This document shows positions 1 through 7,876 of a stretch of 16,639 bases of DNA, in pieces. The stretch is from assembly GCA_002296975.1 (NCBI GenBank), contig DBIS01000251.1, positions 1 through 16,639 of the forward strand, given 5' to 3'. The number at the start of each line of letters is the position of its first letter. Positions within the stretch are counted from its first letter, which is position 1. The notes beneath the pieces were generated by a model that was not told where the DNA came from, searched no databases, and saw only the letters and a list, made by a program, of their open reading frames with translations. The position numbers and the translations under genes were made by a program. This DNA comes from Deltaproteobacteria bacterium UBA796 (GTDB lineage Bacteria; Myxococcota_A; UBA796).

Positions 1-921
1 CGCTCTGAGCAGTTCAATGACGAGACGCGGCTGGCTTGGGGCTATGGCGGCCTTGGCTTGCTCGCGATGTGCCGGGGTCAAAGTGCAGAAGCGCGGCGAA
101 AACTGGAGCAGGCGATTGAGGTTTGCCAGCGTCACGGGCTGATGGAGCGGCTGACGGTGGCCCGAATTAACTTGATTGAGTTGTATCATTTCACGGGAAA
201 TTTCAGAAAGGGTTTGGCGATATCTGACGAAACCGTCAATCAAGCTCGAGAGGTGCGCTATCGCTATGGTGTGGGTTTGGGCATGCGTTACCGAACCATC
301 ATGTTGATCGATATCGGTCGTTTCGCCGAGGCCATGGACAATGCGCTTGCGAGCCTAAAGATTCACCAAGACATGCAGACCCGAGAAGATGAACTGGCCA
401 GCTTGGTGGTCGCTTGCCGGGCCGGCTTGGCCCAAGGGGCGCTCGAAGAGGTAGAGCCCATGCTCGACGCGGCCACAGCCCTTCTCGATGATTACGACAC
501 CGAGGGCTTCGCGCCGGTTCTTCACGCTTGGCGGGCCCGGGTTTACGCCGGTCAGGGCCGAATGTCGGAGGCCTGTGATGCGGTGGAGCGCGCCGCGGCC
601 GTTCCCACACGGCCTTGGCCTGCACAGCGGGCACGGAGCAATCTGAATTTGGCGCGGGCTTATATGATGTTGGATGCCCGCGAAGAAGCGCTCTCTCTCG
701 CCGAGGAGGCATTGCGGTTGTCGGACGCCAGCGGGTATCGACATTATGCGATGCGCTCAAGAGCGTTGATCATCGCAGTCAGCGAGGACGAGGCGGTGAT
801 CGCGCGCCACCGTCGGGTCGCAGAGGCTTTAGCCCGCTCTTTGGCCGCGAACCTTAGCCGAGAAGATGCATCAGAATTTCTTAAAATTCACGGGGTTAAA
901 CCAATGGTTACGCTGATCTGA
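1..921 (+). CDS. C-terminal part of a TPR-repeat protein, probably another kinase-ATPase-TPR paralog (5' end outside window)
   Basis: The frame is open from the first base, so the true start lies to the left; about 306 residues are visible, ending in TGA at 919-921. The visible part is entirely helical and TPR-like: regularly spaced Ala/Leu/Gly patterns such as ARRKLEQAIEVCQRHGLMER and EEALSLAEEALRLSDASGYR, with no membrane segment or signal peptide. The last 80 or so residues resemble the C-terminus of the protein at 4343-7876: both have a TPR pair, then an SEDEA/TEDEA motif, then a final Arg/Ala/Glu-rich helix. Together with the same strand and the 48-bp gap to the next kinase gene, this suggests the missing part carries a kinase and ATPase domain, but those domains are not visible here. 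It could also be a stand-alone TPR protein. TPR domains usually mediate protein-protein contacts in the cytoplasm. Confidence 0.8.
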   Translation, partial: RSEQFNDETRLAWGYGGLGLLAMCRGQSAEARRKLEQAIEVCQRHGLMERLTVARINLIELYHFTGNFRKGLAISDETVNQAREVRYRYGVGLGMRYRTIMLIDIGRFAEAMDNALASLKIHQDMQTREDELASLVVACRAGLAQGALEEVEPMLDAATALLDDYDTEGFAPVLHAWRARVYAGQGRMSEACDAVERAAAVPTRPWPAQRARSNLNLARAYMMLDAREEALSLAEEALRLSDASGYRHYAMRSRALIIAVSEDEAVIARHRRVAEALARSLAANLSREDASEFLKIHGVKPMVTLI

Positions 922-933
922 CCGCATCTTTTC

Positions 934-962
934 TTGGGATAAGATTCAGTTTTCGCTACACT
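934..962 (+). promoter_or_regulatory. Candidate sigma70-type promoter directly before the kinase gene at 970
   Basis: TTGGGA at 934-939 (4/6 to the -35 consensus) and TACACT at 957-962 (4/6 to the -10 consensus) are separated by exactly 17 bp. The -10 box ends only 7 bp before the ATG at 970, and no Shine-Dalgarno sequence is visible there. If real, the promoter would give a leaderless or nearly leaderless mRNA. Both boxes are imperfect and this is a pattern match only. Confidence 0.3.
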
Positions 963-969
963 GCGGTCG

Positions 970-3900
970 ATGGCCACACTCACCCCAACACCCACCGTCA
1001 CGCCCCCGCCTACACCCGGCGACCATGTTGGGTCATATGAGGTCAAGGAGTTGCTTGGGGTCGGAGGCATGGCCACGGTGTATCGGGCGGTCGACGATGC
1101 GGGCAATGTGGTCGCCCTCAAGATATTGCATCCTGGGAAGGCTCAGACCGATGAAGTCAAGCGGTTTGAGCGAGAGTTTTTGGCCTTGCGAGACTTGCGT
1201 CACCCTTCGGTAGTTCAGGTGTTCGAGGCGGGGGTTTCTGGGGATTATCCTTGGATTGCGATGGAGTATGTGGACGGGGCTGACCTCGGTTCTTTGGTGG
1301 ACCGTTGGACTGCGAACCCACCGCCGGATCGCTTTGCTCATGTGGAGAGAATTTTAAGGGGGCTGTGTGAGGGCTTGACCATGATTCATGGCAAGGGGTT
1401 GATACACAGGGATTTGAAGCCTTCGAATGTCATGGTGACCAAGGGGGGCGAGGCCAAGCTGACCGATTTTGGGGTGGTGAAAGCACCCGGGGCCTTCACC
1501 ACCCAGTTGACCGTGGCCGGAAAGTTGGTGGGGACCGTCGCCTTTATGTCCCCGGAGCAGATCACCGGCGATGAGGTCACCGCGTCCAGCGATTTGTACA
1601 GCCTGGGTGCAGTTTTATATGTGTTGTTGACGCTGCGTCGGCCGATTGAGGCAGACAATGTGGCGGGCTATTTGGCGCGGCATATCACAGAAACACCGCG
1701 ATCCCCCTCTGATCTCGACCCGAATGTGCCCCCTCATTTGGAGCGGGTGTGTATGCAGTTGCTCAAAAAAGAGCCGGGCCAACGTCCAGCCTCAGCGGCA
1801 GCGGTGCTGGCCATATTGGACGGCGGTGGCGATGCTCAAGCACAGGTCTTGCACGGGAGAGATTCGGAGTTGGAGTGGCTTAAGCAGCGTCTCACCGATG
1901 TTGAGCGCGGTGCTGGCGGGCTGGCTTTTGTACAAGGGGAGGTAGGCAGTGGTCGGAGCGTTTTGCTCGAGGCCTTTGTGGAGCTCAACCGTGGCCGGCA
2001 GGTCGCCATTGCCTCGGCGAGTGGTGCGCGCTCAGAGTTGGTGGCGCAGTTGGTTCGTCAACTCCCCCATCAGGCCGTAGGAAGTGCCTCATGGGTGGGT
2101 TTAGGGGCTGCATCGGCATTGCAGCCGACCGTGATTGTGATCGACGATCTGGACCATATGGACCCAGAAGCCATCGCGGGATTGACCCGTTTATTGAGAA
2201 ATCAGGTGGCGATCGAAGGGCAGCCGATATTGCTTGTGGGCGCCATTGAGGGCGGACAGATGGCCACTTCGGAGTTGGTCAGCGGTGCGTCCACTGGCTT
2301 GAATCCCGAGCGCTTGGCCTTGGGTGGACTCGCCCGTCCTGCGGTGATCGCCCTTGTTCGAAATCAAGGTGTGACCGGAGCGGTGGGGGCAGCACTGGGC
2401 CGTCGGCTGGCGGCAGATTTAGGTGGAATGCCGGGTGCGGTGCTGGAGCAGATCAACGCGATGGTACAGTCGGGATGGCTGGTGCCGAGCCCAGATGGTG
2501 GCTTGCGGGCAGGTTGCACCATGGACGCGCTCCGCAATGACCCACTGCCCCTACCCGAACGACTCAGACAGCAAGAGGCCGAGCGAATAGAGGCCCTCAG
2601 TGAAGGCGCACGGCATCTCTTTGATGTGCTGGTCGTGCTCGATATGGAGGCCACCATCGAATTGGTGGCAGAGATCGCCGCCATCGAGCCCAATGTGCAG
2701 GCCCGGGCCTTGGTAGAGTTAAGCTCGCGGCAGTTGATTCGAGAGCGCACAGAGGGTGTGCATCAGATCGTGTCTCTTCGGGGGGACCGAAACAGGACGG
2801 TCGCCTATCAGTTGATCGCCAACGACAAGCGGGTTTCGCTTCATCGGGCTGTGGCGGGCGCATTGCGGCGTCGGTCTCGGCGTCGGTCAGGTACCTTTGC
2901 AGAGGTCATCGCGAGCCACTTGCTGAGTGGTGGCCAAGTGGGCGAGGCTTTTCCGATGCTTTTGGTGGCGGCAGAGACCACATTGCGGGTGGGTAAAAAC
3001 CGTCAAACGGTCAAGTTATTGGAGAAGGCAGAGCGTGCTGCGGCGACGGTCAAGAGACAAAAAGACCCCGCGACCCCTGGGTATGAGCGCAGGCTTCATG
3101 CGCTGTGGGGTGCTGTACATTTTCGCATGAGCCATCATCAAGACTCATTGGATGCTTGGCGTCTGAGTTTGGATGCTGCTCGAATTGAGGCAGACCGAGA
3201 ATCCATCGCGCGGGCTCAGGCTGGAATGGGGTTGGCCCGAGTGGCGCTGGGTGATGTTGTGGCCGCCAGCAGTGTGTTGGAGCAAGCGCTGAGCCAACTC
3301 TCTCAGGGCGACCCAATGTGGGCCCAGGCAGCAGAAGCTTTGGCGGTGTCTCGCTTGAGTCAGGGTGATGTGGCGGGGGCTCAGCGTTTGTGGGCTGAGC
3401 TGATCGATTTGGGCCAGCAGATGGGTGCCACGGGGATCATCGCCAAGGCGATGGTGGGTTTGGGCGAGATAGCGATGGTGCGCGGCCGGTTGAATCAGGG
3501 CCGAGACAATTTGGAAAATGCAGCTTTTCGGATGCGAGATCAGGTGCGCCCTCAGGCCCTGCCTGCGACTCTGCTGAGGCTCGCTGAAATCAATCACGCG
3601 GAGGGGCGGATCGAAGAAGCTCGCACCCTCGCCCTCGAGGCGGAGTCCATCGCTCGAGATTTACCCTTGTTGCCTCAGAGTGTGTTGGCGCTGGGCATGG
3701 TTGCGCAGTGTCTGCTCGATATCGGTGTGCCCCATGAAGCGCGATTGCTCGCTCACGACGCCGCCACTTTGGCCAAAACTTTGGGGCCGGTGCGCTCGAA
3801 TATGGCCATTGGTTGTGTGCTCCCGGCGGCGCGGGTGTTGGTGGCGATGAGTGCTTTTGATGCTGCCGCTGCGATTTTACCCAATCGACCGCCATCTTCA

Positions 3901-4293
3901 GAGGGTGGTGTTGGAATCACCGACCCCATCGCGGGCTTGTTGGCATTGAAGAGTCGCATTGTGTTTGAGCGCAACCCCACGGTCGCCGTTGCCTTGGCGC
4001 GTCAGGTGCTCCAGCGACCACCAGCGGCCTTGCCTTGGGTGGGTGCGCGATATTTGTTGGATGCGGCCGCCACCCTCAGTTTGGCTTCCGACCATTTTGC
4101 CGAGCAGGCCATCGACAGAGTCTTATCTTTGGTCAAAGGCACCTCCTTCAGCTTGTTGGAGATGGAGGTCGGATTTTTAGCGAAAAAACAAGGCACCCAC
4201 CCAGAGTCATATGCCCGCTCAAAGCAGTGTTTTGTTGATTTAGAGCACCGGTTGGGATCCCCGGAAGGCTTTGGGGCACGCTGGTTGAGCTAA
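970..4293 (+). CDS. Ser/Thr protein kinase fused to a STAND/AAA_16-like ATPase and TPR repeats
   Basis: This is a predicted cytoplasmic signalling protein of 1107 aa, in the style of kinase-ATPase-TPR fusions. A Thr/Pro-rich N-terminus (residues 3-16) precedes a kinase domain at about 23-287. The kinase has a glycine loop G30-V-G-G-M-A35, the ATP-binding K51, a probable helix-C E69, HRD 146-148 with K150 and N153, DFG 166-168 and SPE 194-196, so all catalytic residues are present and it should be active. An NTPase region (about 295-640) follows, with a Walker A-like GEVGSGRS at 323-330 in which Arg329 replaces the usual Lys, and a Walker B IVIDDLD ending at D395. A winged-helix-like linker containing LHRAVAGAL leads to TPR-like repeats from about 645 to the end. 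There is no membrane segment. The ATG at 970 is the first start after an in-frame TAA at 940-942; no ribosome-binding site is visible. The substrate is unknown. Confidence 0.93.
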   Translation: MATLTPTPTVTPPPTPGDHVGSYEVKELLGVGGMATVYRAVDDAGNVVALKILHPGKAQTDEVKRFEREFLALRDLRHPSVVQVFEAGVSGDYPWIAMEYVDGADLGSLVDRWTANPPPDRFAHVERILRGLCEGLTMIHGKGLIHRDLKPSNVMVTKGGEAKLTDFGVVKAPGAFTTQLTVAGKLVGTVAFMSPEQITGDEVTASSDLYSLGAVLYVLLTLRRPIEADNVAGYLARHITETPRSPSDLDPNVPPHLERVCMQLLKKEPGQRPASAAAVLAILDGGGDAQAQVLHGRDSELEWLKQRLTDVERGAGGLAFVQGEVGSGRSVLLEAFVELNRGRQVAIASASGARSELVAQLVRQLPHQAVGSASWVGLGAASALQPTVIVIDDLDHMDPEAIAGLTRLLRNQVAIEGQPILLVGAIEGGQMATSELVSGASTGLNPERLALGGLARPAVIALVRNQGVTGAVGAALGRRLAADLGGMPGAVLEQINAMVQSGWLVPSPDGGLRAGCTMDALRNDPLPLPERLRQQEAERIEALSEGARHLFDVLVVLDMEATIELVAEIAAIEPNVQARALVELSSRQLIRERTEGVHQIVSLRGDRNRTVAYQLIANDKRVSLHRAVAGALRRRSRRRSGTFAEVIASHLLSGGQVGEAFPMLLVAAETTLRVGKNRQTVKLLEKAERAAATVKRQKDPATPGYERRLHALWGAVHFRMSHHQDSLDAWRLSLDAARIEADRESIARAQAGMGLARVALGDVVAASSVLEQALSQLSQGDPMWAQAAEALAVSRLSQGDVAGAQRLWAELIDLGQQMGATGIIAKAMVGLGEIAMVRGRLNQGRDNLENAAFRMRDQVRPQALPATLLRLAEINHAEGRIEEARTLALEAESIARDLPLLPQSVLALGMVAQCLLDIGVPHEARLLAHDAATLAKTLGPVRSNMAIGCVLPAARVLVAMSAFDAAAAILPNRPPSSEGGVGITDPIAGLLALKSRIVFERNPTVAVALARQVLQRPPAALPWVGARYLLDAAATLSLASDHFAEQAIDRVLSLVKGTSFSLLEMEVGFLAKKQGTHPESYARSKQCFVDLEHRLGSPEGFGARWLS

Positions 4294-4342
4294 AGGGCCT
4301 CAAATCGCCGGTGGGCAGGGTGAATTCGGTTAAGGCCGTGCG

Positions 4343-7300
4343 ATGACATCGAGCAAGAAAATAGGGGAGGATCTGTTCCCCGCTGAGATCACGATGGGTG
4401 GCTTGAGCCTTAAGCCCGGCGACACCATTGGTCCGTATCGCTACATTCGCCCTTTGGGGCGGGGTGGTATGTCTCATGTCATCCTGGCCCGTGATCCCGG
4501 TGGCACGTCGGTGGCGCTCAAGATTTTGAAGGCCAACCGTTTTCGCACGGGCCTCGCTCGCTTTCGTCGAGAGTTCCGCGCGCTGGCCCGGCTAAAGCAT
4601 CCGAATGTTATCCGGGTAGAGAGCTATGGTGACATACATGGTCACCCTTATATTGCGATGGAGTGTGTCGAAGGCAGAGACCTCTATCAAGAGATTCGAG
4701 CCCTCCCTCGAACCGATTTATCCAAGCGTTGGGCACGGGTAGAGGAGGTCTTGATCGACCTGTGTCGGGCCCTCGCGTACATTCATGGTCGGGGTTTGAT
4801 TCACCGCGACATGAAGCCTTCTAATGTGCTGATCGGCGCTGATGGTGTGTGCAAACTCACGGACTTCGGCATCGTTAAGGAACTCGACCCCGAAAGTGAT
4901 GTGCAGCTCTCCACTACGCTCGTGGGTACCTGGGCGTATGCCAGTCCAGAGCAAATTACGGGCGGCGCGCTCGACCACCGCTCAGATCTGTACTCTTTGG
5001 GCGTTATTCTCTACACCATGCTTACCGGGCGGCGCCCTTTTGTGGCCAAAGATATGGCGGGCTATTTTGAGCAACATCTTTACCATGAGCCGGTGGCACC
5101 GACGACACTTGTGCCGGGCACCCCGCCTCAACTCAACGAAATCTGCATGCGTTTGCTCCAAAAGGCACCCCGAAGCCGTTTTCAGAGCGCACAAGAAATT
5201 TTATACCAGCTAGAACAGATCGACATGGACGCAGGATCGGTGCACCCAGATGATCTGTGGGAACCGATCATGGTGGGTCGAGATGAGGCGATCGATCAGG
5301 TGCGAGACGCTGTGGGCCGGCTCACCCGAGCAGAGGGTGGGGTGTTATTGATCGAAGGCCGCGAGGGCAGCGGTAGAACCCGAATGATGGGTGTTGCCAT
5401 TCACCATGCCCGCTTGATGGGCATTGGGGTCAACCACAATTGCATGGCTGCTGGTGCCGGCTCTTTTGAGTCGGTGGTGTCCATTGGCCGGGGCTTGGAC
5501 GAGGCTTTGGGCCTCGAGGTATCTCAGGATTTGATGGAGGGGCTCGCCGCCTTCGTCAAAGAAGAAGGAAAAATCGGTGCAGACGCTCGCTATCAACTCT
5601 TTGATGGCATGCGGGATGCATTGACGCGATTGTTGGCTCACGGTCCGTTGATCATCGCCATAGATGATTTTCATCATGCCCCTCGGCCCTTGGTTGATCT
5701 GCTGGGATTTTTGGCCCGAAGCTTGATTGGGCGTGATGGTCTGCCCTTGTTGCTCGTCCTCACAGCACGTTCAGATAACCAGAGCCAAGCGATGACCGAT
5801 GTCCGTGATGGGAGCGCTTTGTCGGTGCATCCAGAGATACTGAGTTTGGCGTCGCTGGATGCAGACCAGGTGCGGAGGGTTGTTGAAGCGCTGTTGGGTC
5901 CCACAAAATCAGCTGGGGCATTGGCGAAAACCTTGAGCGCCGAGACCGAGGGGACGCCCTTCTTTGTGGCTGAGTTTTTGCGCTCATTGATTCAAAATGG
6001 GGTCATCGCCCCCAAAGATGGCGGTGGGTTTCGACTGACGGTCAACGCCATGGACTTGGCCGGTGGTGAACTTTCCATTCCGCCATCTGTGCGGGCGATG
6101 GTTCGAAATCGCTTGATACCTCTCGATGCTCATGCCAGAGAATTGGTCGACACTTTGGCGGTAGCGGGGCGAGAGTCGGATTTGGATTTGTTACTCGATG
6201 TGTTCGGGTTGGATGAAGACCAAGCGCTCCATGCGCTCGATACTCTGATCGATGCTGGGCTCATCAAGGAGCGGCGGCTCTCTGGACAGGTCATGGTGGA
6301 TTTCTCCCATCGAAAAGTGGGAGATGTCGCCTATCGGGATTTAGATCCGGAGTGGCGTGCGGCTTTACACCGGCGCTTGGCTGTGGCCCTTGAGTTGCGT
6401 GTGGCTGACAATACAGTCATCTCCGAGGCCATCGGCGTGCACTATCTGCGTGCTGGAGAGCAGGGCAAGGCCTACCGGTATTTGGCGGCTACAGCCATGC
6501 GTTTGTGGACCCGCTCCCTCACCACAGAAGCCTGGAGCCTCTCAGAGCGCGCATTGGTTTTGGCACCCTCGGCAGCAGGAGATTTGAGCGAGGTCGACTT
6601 TGATCGGGCGCGGTTGGATGTCCTTCGGGTCCGAGCGAATGTGACCTACAACCGGGGGCTTTGGGGACAGGCTGAGGCTGTGTTGGCCTCTTTATTCGCG
6701 GTCGCCACCAAACTCGGAGAGCGGGTGCTCGCTTCAGAGGCTGCACTCGATCGGGGCGTGGCCCTCAAACGGCTTGGGCGGGGCGATGCTGGCTTGGCCA
6801 TGATCGAGGGTGTGGTCCAAGATGCACGGGCTCAAGGTGAGCGCGGCATGGTCATGGAAGGGCTTAGGCGTTTGGCGCTCTATGCTTGGGAGGACGGAAA
6901 TTTGGAGACCTGCGAGCAGCTTGCGAGTCAGGGTTTACTGTCTGGCTCTGGGCAAGAATATGAACATTCGCGGGCGGGACTGTTGATTGTGCTCACGGCG
7001 GTACAGGCTGAACGGGGTCTGCTCACTCAGGCGATCGCCGGCTTGAAAGAGGCTGAGGCTATTTTTCGGCGTTTGTCGGACAAGCGGGCCCATTGTGTGG
7101 TGCTCAGCAATTTAGCCGAGATGCTGTTGTGGCAGGGTGAGATCAGAGAGGCGATGTCCACCACGGCCGAGTCATTGGAATTGAGTGCCGACATTGACTT
7201 TCACGCGGGTATCGCCGCGGGTTTGCGGGTGATGGCGATGGCGCAGATGGATGTCGACGCCATCGATGCGGCCGGAAACGCCCTCACCCGCGCGTTGGCC

Positions 7301-7876
7301 TATGCCGAATCCGAAGCGGGAATCGACCGGGTCGCGACCCGTTTTTTATGTGGACGGCTGGCCTTGAGAATGGGAGACCCCGCGGGGAGTATTTTCCACC
7401 TGAACAAGGGGATGGAGGCGGCGGTCTCCGGGGATCCCGAGTCGTACACACCCTTGTTGATCGCCATGCGGGCGCGGGCTCACATCTCTTTGGGAGACGA
7501 TGAAGCTGGGCGGGCCGACTTAGGTGCGGTGCAAGATTTGGTCGATGGCCTTGCTGTGCCCCGAAAGAGCCAGGTGATGATGGTCATGGCGCTCGCGTAT
7601 CAAATTTTGGAAGAACCCCTCTACGCACACCGGCTGGCGAGTGAGGCTGTCGCCATCGCTCACAGTCGCGGCTTTCGCATGTGGGAGTTGACTGCGCTTT
7701 CTATCGTGGCTGTGGTGACGGAGGACGAGGCTGAGGCCGCCACAGTGCGTGCGGCAGCTCGGGAAATCGCAGAGGTGCTCAGTCGCTCTGTGCCCGAGGA
7801 GTTGCTGGAGACCTTTTTGGAACGCCCCCGCATTCGGGCTTTGTTGCAGCCGGTACATTTCACAGAAGAGCGATGA
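4343..7876 (+). CDS. Ser/Thr protein kinase fused to a STAND/AAA_16-like ATPase and TPR repeats (second in array)
   Basis: This paralog of the preceding gene has the same domain order in 1177 aa. The kinase domain (about 32-299) shows G39-R-G-G-M-S44, K60, HRD 154-156 with K158 and N161, DFG 174-176 and SPE 201-203, so it should be active. The NTPase region (about 306-690) has GREGSGRT at 339-346, again with Arg (345) at the Walker A Lys position, and a Walker B IIAIDDFHH with D441-D442. It continues with the classic family pattern IPPSVRAMVRNRL, then LHRRLAVALE, typical of AAA_16/MalT-like and PknK-like proteins. TPR-like repeats run from about 690 to the C-terminus. A Shine-Dalgarno-like AAGG at 4332-4335 lies 7 nt before the ATG. 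The gap to the upstream gene is 49 bp, and the stop overlaps the next start by 4 bp. The protein is probably cytoplasmic, and its partners are unknown. Confidence 0.94.
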   Translation: MTSSKKIGEDLFPAEITMGGLSLKPGDTIGPYRYIRPLGRGGMSHVILARDPGGTSVALKILKANRFRTGLARFRREFRALARLKHPNVIRVESYGDIHGHPYIAMECVEGRDLYQEIRALPRTDLSKRWARVEEVLIDLCRALAYIHGRGLIHRDMKPSNVLIGADGVCKLTDFGIVKELDPESDVQLSTTLVGTWAYASPEQITGGALDHRSDLYSLGVILYTMLTGRRPFVAKDMAGYFEQHLYHEPVAPTTLVPGTPPQLNEICMRLLQKAPRSRFQSAQEILYQLEQIDMDAGSVHPDDLWEPIMVGRDEAIDQVRDAVGRLTRAEGGVLLIEGREGSGRTRMMGVAIHHARLMGIGVNHNCMAAGAGSFESVVSIGRGLDEALGLEVSQDLMEGLAAFVKEEGKIGADARYQLFDGMRDALTRLLAHGPLIIAIDDFHHAPRPLVDLLGFLARSLIGRDGLPLLLVLTARSDNQSQAMTDVRDGSALSVHPEILSLASLDADQVRRVVEALLGPTKSAGALAKTLSAETEGTPFFVAEFLRSLIQNGVIAPKDGGGFRLTVNAMDLAGGELSIPPSVRAMVRNRLIPLDAHARELVDTLAVAGRESDLDLLLDVFGLDEDQALHALDTLIDAGLIKERRLSGQVMVDFSHRKVGDVAYRDLDPEWRAALHRRLAVALELRVADNTVISEAIGVHYLRAGEQGKAYRYLAATAMRLWTRSLTTEAWSLSERALVLAPSAAGDLSEVDFDRARLDVLRVRANVTYNRGLWGQAEAVLASLFAVATKLGERVLASEAALDRGVALKRLGRGDAGLAMIEGVVQDARAQGERGMVMEGLRRLALYAWEDGNLETCEQLASQGLLSGSGQEYEHSRAGLLIVLTAVQAERGLLTQAIAGLKEAEAIFRRLSDKRAHCVVLSNLAEMLLWQGEIREAMSTTAESLELSADIDFHAGIAAGLRVMAMAQMDVDAIDAAGNALTRALAYAESEAGIDRVATRFLCGRLALRMGDPAGSIFHLNKGMEAAVSGDPESYTPLLIAMRARAHISLGDDEAGRADLGAVQDLVDGLAVPRKSQVMMVMALAYQILEEPLYAHRLASEAVAIAHSRGFRMWELTALSIVAVVTEDEAEAATVRAAAREIAEVLSRSVPEELLETFLERPRIRALLQPVHFTEER

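Noticed and set aside
299..760. Long open frames on the - strand opposite the kinase array, such as those at 299-760 and 8855-9469
   Set aside because: They are Pro/Arg/Ser-rich, lack recognisable motifs and lie wholly antisense to genes with strong domain evidence; this is expected in GC-rich coding DNA.
4294..4342. Possible terminator or promoter in the 49-bp gap between the first two complete kinase genes
   Set aside because: No stem followed by a T-run and no convincing -35/-10 pair; only a weak AAGG ribosome-binding site is visible.
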